Source: Hallella bergensis DSM 17361
Lineage (GTDB): Bacteria; Bacteroidota; Bacteroidia; Bacteroidales; Bacteroidaceae
Direction of reading: 5' to 3'
NCBI RefSeq assembly: GCF_000160535.1
Contig: NZ_GG704780.1
Coordinates: 415,370-479,369 of the forward strand
DNA: 64,000 bases
Both the position numbers and the translations under genes were made by a program. A model generated the notes under the pieces. It did no database searches and was not told the origin of the DNA. It saw only the letters and a list, made by a program, of their open reading frames with translations. Shown piece by piece: positions 26,021-33,691 of this stretch. Numbering within the stretch: position 1 is the stretch's first letter; each line of letters opens with the position of its first letter.

Positions 26021-26656
26021 CACTGTGAAACGGATGTCTTGTTTCCCAAAGGGCATGCCATAAACCTTTTGGGCATCTTGCTGGTATCGGGGACGTGGGT
26101 CGAGTTCTAAAGTCTTGACAAGAACCTTGAGATTTTCCTCGCTGAAACGGCTTCTGATGTCGTCCGGAACGATCACTTTTAGTCGTCGGATGGGATGAAC
26201 ATCGGTGAAGCCGGATCGCACATGCTCATGGCAATCCGTGTATCCAACGTAGGGTTTGATGTCGTAAATCGGTGTGCCATCCATCAGGTCAGCACCCAAA
26301 ACGTGCAGCACAGGCCCCTTGGCACTCTCCCACTCGACCCGTTCCAGCCTCACCGATGACAAGCCAAGGGGGTTGGGGCGAAACGGAGAGCGAGTGGCAA
26401 AGACGCCCATCCGGACATTGCCACCCAACAGCGGAGGACGAACCACAGGACTCGTCGCATTGTGTTTGTTAGCCGAGAAGCCCCAGATGAGCCATAGGAA
26501 ACTGAAGCCGTCTATGCCTCGCAGGGCATCGGCATTGCGGTATTCGGAGTTGAAAACTACTGTACCAGCCAATTCCTCCACCAATCCGCTCTGTTTGGGA
26601 ATGCCAAACTTGGAGCTGAAGGGAGAATGAAAAACAGCTATTGGTTGAATTTCCAT
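25949..26656 (-). CDS. trmO: tRNA (t6A37) methyltransferase TrmO (TsaA/YaeB family)
   Basis: A SAM-dependent enzyme that N6-methylates threonylcarbamoyl-adenosine 37 in tRNA-Thr. From ATG 26656 it is 235 residues. The beta-barrel domain shows IAVFHSPFSSKFGIPKQSGLV, GFSFLWLIWGFSAN, RPPLLGGNVRMGVFATRSPFRPNPLGLSSVRL (the family hallmark) and DLMDGTPIYDIKPYV with the conserved Asp-Pro-like tail. A C-terminal domain with PRPRYQQD and YGMPF follows. A longer frame starts upstream with a non-family sequence. It ends inside tatC on the other strand and lies 19 bp after the PAP2 gene. Confidence 0.93.
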   Translation of the reverse strand: MEIQPIAVFHSPFSSKFGIPKQSGLVEELAGTVVFNSEYRNADALRGIDGFSFLWLIWGFSANKHNATSPVVRPPLLGGNVRMGVFATRSPFRPNPLGLSSVRLERVEWESAKGPVLHVLGADLMDGTPIYDIKPYVGYTDCHEHVRSGFTDVHPIRRLKVIVPDDIRSRFSEENLKVLVKTLELDPRPRYQQDAQKVYGMPFGKQDIRFTVSVDGVLRVVGVGQLHDNNAQLVK

Positions 26657-26675
26657 GGTGTGTACTTGGTAATCA

Positions 26676-27374
26676 TCATGAAGGATCCACAAAAAAGGCC
26701 GAGACCAACATGCCTGTCACGGAAATCCAGAAAACAATGGCCGGCAGGCAGAAAGCAGCATGTCCCTCTTTCTCGGGTCTAAAGGCAGCCACCACTTGGG
26801 GCGCACAGCGCTTGAGCAAATAGCAGACAAGGGTTGCGTTGACTAATCCCAACAACAGTCCGGCCACAGTGTCTCCTAAATAATGGACGCCGAGATACAA
26901 TCGTGAATAACACATCATGACGCTCCATAGAACCATCGTGAGGCTAAGCAGGCGGTGGCGGAACATATAAATAACAAAAAACGCGGTGCCCCAGCTGTTG
27001 CTGGCGTGGGCTGACGGGAATCCCATGCGGCCACCCCGGTAGCCGTCGACCACATGTACAAAAGCCGACATGGGATTGTCCAGATTACTGGGGCGCAGTC
27101 GACCGATACTACGCCGGATGACCGACGAGCACAACTGGTCGTTCAATATCAAAAGGATGATGGCAGCTGCAATGCAAATTAACGCAACTTTCCAACAATA
27201 ATGTCTGAACAAGACATACCCAAACGACAAGTAAAACGGCAGCCAGACAAACCTCATGCTGTACATCTCCATGAAGTTATCCCAGTAATCCGAATGTATA
27301 CCGTTAATCCAAAGGGTGAGGTTGGTATCCCAACCTATAAGCGTGTGTAGAATATATAATAAACAGTCTGTCAT
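26676..27374 (-). CDS. PAP2-family phosphatase (integral membrane)
   Basis: Removes phosphate from a lipid phosphate or diphosphate, such as undecaprenyl diphosphate or phosphatidic acid. The 232-residue protein has about six membrane helices and the three PAP2 motifs: RRSIGRLRPSN, PSAHASNSWG with the catalytic His, and SRLYLGVHYLGDTVAG with the nucleophilic His and its Asp. Its start overlaps the stop of the LTA-synthase-like gene by one base (TAATG), so the two are translationally coupled. Recycling the lipid product of that transferase is an attractive role but is inference. Confidence 0.92.
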   Translation of the reverse strand: MTDCLLYILHTLIGWDTNLTLWINGIHSDYWDNFMEMYSMRFVWLPFYLSFGYVLFRHYCWKVALICIAAAIILLILNDQLCSSVIRRSIGRLRPSNLDNPMSAFVHVVDGYRGGRMGFPSAHASNSWGTAFFVIYMFRHRLLSLTMVLWSVMMCYSRLYLGVHYLGDTVAGLLLGLVNATLVCYLLKRCAPQVVAAFRPEKEGHAAFCLPAIVFWISVTGMLVSAFFVDPS

Positions 27375-29224
27375 TATCGTGATGCTATGTCGTCAAAAAT
27401 GATTTGCACATAAGCCTGTCCCAAAGGCAGATTCTTGCCTCGCTCAGGTCCCTCGTCGACAACAACTCTTCCCTGTTTGTTGTCATAAATGAGTTGGTTT
27501 TGATCGTCGATGAGTCCAAAGCCGTCATTCATCATGAAAAAAGCGAAATGTGGAGACTGGGGGTTAAAAATATCCTTGCTGAACAACAGGTTATGCTGGG
27601 CAACACCCAACTGGGCAAGCAAAGTTGCGGCAAGATCCTGTTGGGAAGCGTATGTGTCTGTCGTAACTGGCGATTTGATGGCTCCACCTGTCCAAATCAT
27701 GGGTATATGATACCTCCAAGAAGCGAAATTGTCAGCCCCTTCAGGCCAAGCACCCAGATGATCGGGCACAAGAATAACCAATGAATTCTCCCACCTCCCC
27801 GATGCCTTGAGGAATTTTACAAAGCCAGTGATACAGCTGTCAGTGTAGGCAAAGGCATTCAGGATTTTGTTTTCTAGTCGGTTGTATGGCACGTCAAAGG
27901 GCTCGTGCGAGCTGGATGTCTGGATAACCCGGAATTGAGGAACAGAAGAATGGTCGTTCGCGAGGTTTTCCTCCACGCGACGAAACAACAGATGGTCGGG
28001 CACACCCCACTTGCTCAGTCGGTCGGCAATAGGAAAGTCGACGTCCTCCGTGATGTTGCGGAAGCCCTGATTCACCAAGAAAGACCTCATGTTGGTGAAG
28101 TCAGCATCGCCTCCATAATAATAGCTGAGCGCCCAGCCTGCCTTGTCCAAGTGTTCCGCTAAGGAGGGAATGTTTTCCGTTATCTTTGGAAATTTCATCA
28201 AACTGACTGTTGCTGGGGACGGATATCCTTGCAAAATAGACACCAGACCACGGTCTGTCCTGAAACTGTTCGCATAAAACCGGGAAAAAAAAACACCTTC
28301 TTGCTTGAGGCGATTCAAGCCAGGTGTCACCCCATTCCTCTTCATGAGTGTGTCGGAAAAACTCTCTAAGATGATCAAAAATATATCCGGGCGCTGGTTG
28401 GAGAGAACCGAGATGTGGGTGGTGTCGTTTGGAACGCCGGCAGGCTGCAACAACTCCTTAGCCAACTGATGGGCTTTTTGATCATCCATAAACCGATACT
28501 GAGAAGCAAAATCCTTTTGGTGCAGCATACTTTCCATGAATGAAAACAAAGGATTCACTGCGGCGTGATTCAGCAATTGATTTTCAGAAAAATATACTTT
28601 TCCTGTGTTCATGGATGAAACGGTGACTCCGCCGCGAATGGGAAGAAACAGAGAAGCTACAGCCAACAGGATGACGATGATTCCCAAGGGCGATGTCGCC
28701 TTGTAGGCGGTAGGGCTGAAAAATCTGGTGAGAATCTTAAAAAGCCACTGAATCAAGAATGCAACCGCTACCACGGCAATAATGCCGGCCAACCCCGCCA
28801 ACCAGGGTACACTGGCCAGGGCATCCTTGGGCGAGGACGTAAGGAAGAATACAGGAGTGGCGTCCAAGGGGAAGCGCCAATAGTCATATAGTGCACAATT
28901 GGCAACAAAAGCCACAGCAACAACGATGGCAGCAATGACAAACCACCATCGGAATAATTTGTTGACGAAATTTTCGGCACGTCTGGTATGCAATATTCGA
29001 AGTGGAATACTGCTACACAAAAGTAGTAAGCCCGGAATGGCAGACAAATAGCCGGCCATCGACAAATCCAACGGGAGGCCGTGCCACATCACCGACAGGG
29101 CTTGGCTGACGTCTCCGTTGTAGAACAAGAGAAATACGGGCTTCTGCAAAACAAACAACATCACCCACAATCCATAAATGGATAGTAGGAAAAACAGCTT
29201 GTCTTTTAGAATAGAAGATGTCAC
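27374..29224 (-). CDS. LTA-synthase-like sulfatase-family membrane protein (phospho-group transferase)
   Basis: A 616-residue alkaline-phosphatase-superfamily enzyme. Five N-terminal membrane helices (about 10-210) are followed by an extracytoplasmic catalytic domain. Visible are FLIILESFSDTLM with the metal-binding Glu, and FYANSFRTDRGLVSILQGYP with a Thr in the nucleophile position. Further along are IPMIWTGGAI, then VPDHLGAWPE with Asp-His metal ligands. In Gram-negatives such proteins transfer phosphoglycerol or phosphoethanolamine from lipids onto surface glycans. It is sandwiched between a WG-repeat gene (11 bp upstream) and PAP2 (1-bp overlap). Confidence 0.9.
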   Translation of the reverse strand: MTSSILKDKLFFLLSIYGLWVMLFVLQKPVFLLFYNGDVSQALSVMWHGLPLDLSMAGYLSAIPGLLLLCSSIPLRILHTRRAENFVNKLFRWWFVIAAIVVAVAFVANCALYDYWRFPLDATPVFFLTSSPKDALASVPWLAGLAGIIAVVAVAFLIQWLFKILTRFFSPTAYKATSPLGIIVILLAVASLFLPIRGGVTVSSMNTGKVYFSENQLLNHAAVNPLFSFMESMLHQKDFASQYRFMDDQKAHQLAKELLQPAGVPNDTTHISVLSNQRPDIFLIILESFSDTLMKRNGVTPGLNRLKQEGVFFSRFYANSFRTDRGLVSILQGYPSPATVSLMKFPKITENIPSLAEHLDKAGWALSYYYGGDADFTNMRSFLVNQGFRNITEDVDFPIADRLSKWGVPDHLLFRRVEENLANDHSSVPQFRVIQTSSSHEPFDVPYNRLENKILNAFAYTDSCITGFVKFLKASGRWENSLVILVPDHLGAWPEGADNFASWRYHIPMIWTGGAIKSPVTTDTYASQQDLAATLLAQLGVAQHNLLFSKDIFNPQSPHFAFFMMNDGFGLIDDQNQLIYDNKQGRVVVDEGPERGKNLPLGQAYVQIIFDDIASR

Positions 29225-29235
29225 TGTTATACCAC

Positions 29236-29871
29236 TTAATCAGCCGGCCAAAGGCTCACCACACCATTCTTGTGCAACTCGAACCAAGGCTCTTCATCTC
29301 TCAAGGAGATGTCATCATATTCAAAGGGAACCACAACCGTGTCTTGATAATCGGGCAACACCAGTCCCATCTTGCCGTCTTTCTGTGCAATGACCGGCAT
29401 GGTGAGCAAGTCATCCACATAGACGTAGGGTGTGCGAAGGAAGGTGTAGCTGGCCGAAATAATAACCTTGCCCTCATGATCCTTGATGCCATAATAGCCA
29501 TTTTCCTCAAACACTTCATGAAAATGGATATACTTGGCCTTCATCCGCTCTTCATAAAACTTTATCGTATCCTCATCGCGCACCATATCACAGAAGTATG
29601 AATAGGAATCGCAGAAGTTGGCCATAGCTCTCGCTATCAGCATGCGCCAGTCTAAGTTTTTGATTACCTTACGATTCAGATCGATGTATCGGGCAAAGGC
29701 CTCCTCCCGTTCGGGGATATCAAACTGTCTGACACGCGCCTCGAACTTTTCTAACATAGCCAGTGAGCCATGCATGGCCTTGATGTAACGATGTATCTGT
29801 CGCCCCATTTCGTCACAAAAAAACTTGTCTATCTGGCGCGTCTCAATTTCTTCTCTAAATATACCTTTCAT
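29236..29871 (-). CDS. WG-repeat-like protein of unknown function
   Basis: A soluble 211-residue protein without a signal peptide. The first 130 residues are helical and charged and match nothing I recognise. The C-terminal part carries WG-repeat-like strands: YYGIKDHEGKVIISASYTFL, VIAQKDGKMGLVLPDYQDTV and VPFEYDDIS, the pattern KxGKxGLVxxxGxxVxPFEYDDI. The protein leads the operon with the LTA-synthase-like and PAP2 genes. It could regulate or support that envelope pathway; this is inference. Confidence 0.75.
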   Translation of the reverse strand: MKGIFREEIETRQIDKFFCDEMGRQIHRYIKAMHGSLAMLEKFEARVRQFDIPEREEAFARYIDLNRKVIKNLDWRMLIARAMANFCDSYSYFCDMVRDEDTIKFYEERMKAKYIHFHEVFEENGYYGIKDHEGKVIISASYTFLRTPYVYVDDLLTMPVIAQKDGKMGLVLPDYQDTVVVPFEYDDISLRDEEPWFELHKNGVVSLWPAD

Positions 29872-29931
29872 AATATTACCTCCGAAAAAATGTCATGCTC
29901 TTGGCATCACGTTTTGAAGTTAGCGAATATG

Positions 29932-29939
29932 CAAATATA
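29932..29939 (-). promoter_or_regulatory. -7 promoter box for the WG/LTA-synthase-like/PAP2 operon
   Basis: The reverse strand reads TATATTTG, with a leader of about 57 nt to the ATG at 29871. A forward TAACTTTG lies at about 29946-29953, so transcription into the following gap is possible. Between it and the repeat module at 30165 no gene is visible. Confidence 0.5.
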
Positions 29940-30164
29940 CTAATATAACTTTGTAACACCAAGGAATGGTAAATAATTCTATGTCATATTTGGTTCATCC
30001 GACTTTTGGAGTGATAATCTTTAACACGAGAAGCAAGATTATTCCTGACGAGGATGCCTCCTGTGTCCTCTTACATCAACTAAAATGGATCATCATTCAT
30101 CCATGCAGTTTTGTACTCATCAACAGTTATTCAGGATGAATCCTGAGACAACAGATACTGATAT

Positions 30165-30525
30165 TTTTTCTGACAAACAACTCTCTGTATTTCGCGAATT
30201 TAAAAATAAAAATCCATTGGCTTGAAATTCGAGAAATTTGAGATAGTTTGTAGTGGGTTGACAATCAGGGCTTTAATAAATATGATCTTATTATACGATT
30301 TTTGTTGTCTACGAATAGATATCAAATGCCACTGCGGTTAAACTCTAATCACGATGCGACAAAGGTTTGGTCGCGCAATCGATAAGCTCGAATCGCGGTG
30401 CCACAAGGCTTTAACCGCATCGGTCTTGTGTTCTTGATACTCTTCGGGATTGGAATTATCCGCAAAAACATGGCGCATTTCTGTCCAGATGAGACGAAAG
30501 GAAATGGCCGGAAACGGTAATAATA
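30165..30525. repeat. Intergenic module with a 22-bp repeat array (copy A)
   Basis: It occupies the main part of the 839-bp gap between the WG-protein and holB genes (divergent). It opens with TGACAAACAACTCTCTGTAT (30171), then TGACAATCAG (30259), then five 22-bp units at 30321, 30343, 30365, 30387 and 30409 (clearest unit CTCGAATCGCGGTGCCACAA plus two bases). It closes with AAAACATGGCGCATTT (30465). Copy B at 56.4 kb matches block by block: both have 136 bp from CTGTATTT to the array, and 148 versus 147 bp from array start to CATGGCGC. Confidence 0.8.
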
Positions 30526-30678
30526 TTTTATAAAGTGAAGAATGAAGAATGAAGAATATGCACTACATGACTGTCGTATCACTCGAGATGTCGGATGAAC
30601 CTCATATTTTTTATGACACCACTGGCATGAGGCAAGCATAAAAGATAAGTTTCTTTCGTTTTTGATGTAAAAATTTAA

Positions 30679-30686
30679 TAACTTTG
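30679..30686 (+). promoter_or_regulatory. -7 promoter box for the holB-ricT-gldH operon
   Basis: TAACTTTG lies 24 bp before the holB ATG at 30711. Confidence 0.6.
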
Positions 30687-30710
30687 CAAACAAAAGCCGC
30701 CTGAAATATC

Positions 30711-31856
30711 ATGCAGTTTAGTGAAGTCATAGGACAACAGGAAGCCTGTCACCGTTTGCTACAAATGGTGGCGGATCAACGCGTACCTCATGCCTTGATG
30801 TTCACTGGTCCGTCGGGAAGTGGAAAAATGGCCCTGGCTCTTGCCTTTGCCTCCTATCTGCTGGGGGAACGCGCGGATGGGCAAACTCTCCTTCAGAGTG
30901 AGGCGGCCTTGCGGAATGCTGAAGCTATGCTAAGCAAATGGCAACATCCCGATCTGCATTTCACCTTTCCCGTGATACGTCCCAAGGGCATCTCAAGCGA
31001 CCATAAGGTGACGAGCGACGACTTTCTGAAAGAATGGAGGGAGTTACTTCATCGTGGTCCTTATTTCACGATCAATCAATGGATGAATTGCATGGACGCC
31101 GAGAATCAGCAAGCCGTAATCTACGAAGCCGAAAGCGACGCGCTGAATCATAAGCTCAACATCAAGTCGAGACAAGGTGGATACAAGGTAAGCTTGATTT
31201 GGTTGCCAGAGCGAATGAACCTTACCAGCGCTAACAAACTATTGAAACTTCTGGAGGAGCCGCCCGCAAAAACCGTGTTTCTGCTTGTTTCAGAAGAACC
31301 GGAACGACTGCTGGAAACCATACGAAGCCGAGTTCAGCGATTTGACATCCATCGCATAGACACAGCCGACATGAGCCGTGCTTTGGTGGAAAGACGGGGC
31401 ATAGGCAGTGACGATGCCATGCGAATCGCCCGCACGTCAAACGGCAATTGGCTCAAAGCATTGGAACAACTCGATGCAGAAAACGAGAACAAGCAGTTTT
31501 TCGACCTTTTTGTAGTCCTCATGCGAAAGGCTTATACCCGCGACCTGAAGGAATTGAAGAGTTGGAGTGAAGATGTATCTTCATTTGGAAGGGAAAAGCA
31601 ACGTCGTATGCTGATTTATTTCATGCACATCGTGAGGGAAAACTTCATGTATAATTTTCGGCAGCAAGAGATTAACTATATGACTCGGGAAGAAGAGGCG
31701 TTTGCACAAAACTTCGCCCGTTTCATTAACGAACGCAACGTGGTGGAGATTTCGGAGATGCTGCAACGCACCATCCGTGACATTGCGCAGAATGCCAATG
31801 CGAAGATTCAATTCTTCAATCTGGCCACGGATATGATCATTTATTTAAGACGATAA
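30711..31856 (+). CDS. holB: DNA polymerase III delta' subunit (clamp loader)
   Basis: Part of the clamp-loader complex that places the sliding clamp on DNA. The 381-residue protein starts with FSEVIGQQEACHRLLQMVADQRVPHALMFTGPSGSGKMALALAFA, the RuvB/DnaX-like AAA+ start. The P-loop GPSGSGKM has Met where Thr/Ser is usual, in keeping with a delta' that does not hydrolyse ATP. The four zinc-binding cysteines common in DnaX and many delta' proteins are absent. LLKLLEEPPAKTVFLLVSE and SRVQRFDIHR (SRC-like motif without Cys) follow. ricT begins 1 bp after its stop. Confidence 0.92.
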   Translation: MQFSEVIGQQEACHRLLQMVADQRVPHALMFTGPSGSGKMALALAFASYLLGERADGQTLLQSEAALRNAEAMLSKWQHPDLHFTFPVIRPKGISSDHKVTSDDFLKEWRELLHRGPYFTINQWMNCMDAENQQAVIYEAESDALNHKLNIKSRQGGYKVSLIWLPERMNLTSANKLLKLLEEPPAKTVFLLVSEEPERLLETIRSRVQRFDIHRIDTADMSRALVERRGIGSDDAMRIARTSNGNWLKALEQLDAENENKQFFDLFVVLMRKAYTRDLKELKSWSEDVSSFGREKQRRMLIYFMHIVRENFMYNFRQQEINYMTREEEAFAQNFARFINERNVVEISEMLQRTIRDIAQNANAKIQFFNLATDMIIYLRR

Positions 31857-31857
31857 T

Positions 31858-33183
31858 ATGGGAAACTTTAATATATGCTCCGGTTGTGACCGTGGGCTCA
31901 CAAAAGCCTCGGTAGGACGACAGGACAAGCAACTCAACACATACGATTGGCTGGCCGGCATACCCGGCAATGCCGAGTCGACCGATTTGGTTGAAGTGCA
32001 ATTCAAAAATACACGCAAAGGATATTTTCACAACGTCAACAATCTTGACCTGAAGAAGGGTGACGTGGTGGCGGTGGAAGCCAGTCCCGGACACGATATC
32101 GGAGTGGTCACACTCACCGGACGACTTGTCAAGCATCAAATCAAGAAGGCTAACCTGAAATCATCCGATGAAATCAAGCGCATCTATCGATTGGCCAAGC
32201 CCGTGGACATAGACAAATACAATGAAGCCAAAAGCCTTGAGCACAGCACCATGATACAAAGTCGGCAAATTGCGAAAGACCTGAACCTGAAGATGAAAAT
32301 CGGTGACGTGGAGTATCAGGGCGATGGCAACAAGGCGATTTTTTATTACATTGCTGACGAGCGCGTAGACTTCCGCCAACTCATCAAGGTGCTGGCCGAT
32401 GCCTTTCATGTGCGTATTGAGATGAAACAGATTGGTGCGCGCCAAGAAGCAGGCCGTATCGGCGGAACCGGTCCGTGCGGACGTGAATTGTGCTGTGCCA
32501 CATGGATTAAGAATTTCTCCAGTGTATCGACCAACGCCGCACGCATTCAGGACCTCTCGCTCAATCCGCAGAAACTGGCAGGCATGTGTGCGAAACTGAA
32601 ATGTTGTCTCAATTATGAAACCGATCAGTATCTTGAGGCCAGTAAGAAAATACCGGGTAGAGACATCATTCTACAGACTTCAGATAATGATTATTATCTG
32701 TTCAAAACCGACATCCTTACCGGCCAGTGCACCTATTCCACCGACAAGAACATGGCTGCCAACTTAGAAACCATAAACGTGGACCGTGTGCGCGAGATTA
32801 TTGCCATGAACAAGAAGGGCGAAAAGCCCATGTCGCTGCTGCAAGATGACCAAGCCAAACCAGAGAAACAGCCAACAGACCTCTTGGCCGACGCTGATGT
32901 CAGTCGTTTTGACAAGGCTAAAAAGAAACGCAAGAACAACCAAAGGCGAAACCGAAACCGTCAGAACAGAAACGATCAGAACGCTCAGCCGTATAGCAAG
33001 AAGGCAACACAGAGCAATGCTCCGCAAAACCAGGGAGACAACAATTCCACCGATTCCGACGGACAAACGGCCCAGAACAGGGACAATCAAAAACGTCAAC
33101 CACGCAGGAACAAAGGCCGAAACCCTCGTAACAACAACCGCAACAATCGTTCGGAAAATAACAACAAGCCTGCTCAGGAATGA
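31858..33183 (+). CDS. ricT: PSP1-domain protein RicT (YaaT family)
   Basis: A PSP1-family protein; in Bacillus, RicT works in an Fe-S-bearing complex that affects mRNA processing. The 441-residue protein has Cys pairs CSGC (7-10), the hallmark GGTGPCGRELCCATW and MCAKLKCCLNYE, which can hold a metal cluster. From about 330 on, a long basic tail rich in Asn, Arg and Lys (NNQRRNRNRQNRND and RNKGRNPRNNNRNNRSENNN) looks like a disordered RNA-binding extension. Its end overlaps the gldH start by 4 bp (ATGA). The holB-ricT order matches that seen in Firmicutes. Confidence 0.93.
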   Translation: MGNFNICSGCDRGLTKASVGRQDKQLNTYDWLAGIPGNAESTDLVEVQFKNTRKGYFHNVNNLDLKKGDVVAVEASPGHDIGVVTLTGRLVKHQIKKANLKSSDEIKRIYRLAKPVDIDKYNEAKSLEHSTMIQSRQIAKDLNLKMKIGDVEYQGDGNKAIFYYIADERVDFRQLIKVLADAFHVRIEMKQIGARQEAGRIGGTGPCGRELCCATWIKNFSSVSTNAARIQDLSLNPQKLAGMCAKLKCCLNYETDQYLEASKKIPGRDIILQTSDNDYYLFKTDILTGQCTYSTDKNMAANLETINVDRVREIIAMNKKGEKPMSLLQDDQAKPEKQPTDLLADADVSRFDKAKKKRKNNQRRNRNRQNRNDQNAQPYSKKATQSNAPQNQGDNNSTDSDGQTAQNRDNQKRQPRRNKGRNPRNNNRNNRSENNNKPAQE

Positions 33184-33641
33184 AAACATGGGGGGTAACA
33201 ACCCTGATATGCCTTGTCGCCTGCATGGCATGTACTCAAGACAAGGTCTTTCACCACTATAACCACACGCCGGTTATGGGGTGGGAACGGGTGGACACAC
33301 TCATCTATGAAGTGCCCGCGGTGCCCGATTCCGGTTATTACAGCACAGATTTAGGGCTGCGCATCAACGGCCTCTTTCCTTTTGTCAGCCTCACTTTAAT
33401 CGTCGAACAAACCGTATATCCGGCCATGATACATCATGTTGACACCATCAACTGCAAATTAGCCGACCGCAATGGCAACTTCAAGGGGCAGGGAGTCAGC
33501 TATTATCAATACCGATATCCGATTTCACGAATGAAACTTCATCAGTCCGATTCGCTCCATATCACCGTAAGGCACAACATGAGGCGGGAAATATTGCCTG
33601 GAATTTCAGACGTGGGTATTGCCTTGACCCGACTGAAATAA
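33180..33641 (+). CDS. gldH: Gliding motility lipoprotein GldH
   Basis: A periplasmic or outer-membrane lipoprotein of 153 residues, required for gliding in Flavobacterium but kept in many non-gliding Bacteroidales. It has a lipoprotein signal (MKTWGVTTLICLVACMACTQ). The conserved core includes VFHHYNHTPVMGWERVDTLIYEVP, LGLRINGLFPFVSLTLIVEQ and VSYYQYRYPISRMKLHQSDSL. It overlaps ricT by 4 bp and ends the operon, with a strong terminator right after. Its role here is unknown, as no motility genes are visible. Confidence 0.9.
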   Translation: MKTWGVTTLICLVACMACTQDKVFHHYNHTPVMGWERVDTLIYEVPAVPDSGYYSTDLGLRINGLFPFVSLTLIVEQTVYPAMIHHVDTINCKLADRNGNFKGQGVSYYQYRYPISRMKLHQSDSLHITVRHNMRREILPGISDVGIALTRLK

Positions 33642-33650
33642 AACTTCTTT

Positions 33651-33691
33651 GGAAAGCACAAGACATGGAGGATTCGCGTGCTTTCCTTTTT
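33651..33691 (+). terminator. Terminator between gldH and rodA
   Basis: GGAAAGCAC pairs with GTGCTTTCC around an 18-nt loop, followed by TTTTTAT. It ends the holB-ricT-gldH transcript and touches the end of rodA on the other strand. Confidence 0.8.

Noticed and set aside
30349..30693. A 114-codon reverse frame upstream of holB
   Set aside because: It runs through the 22-bp repeat array and the holB promoter region, and the same module at 21.1 and 56.4 kb has no matching frame.
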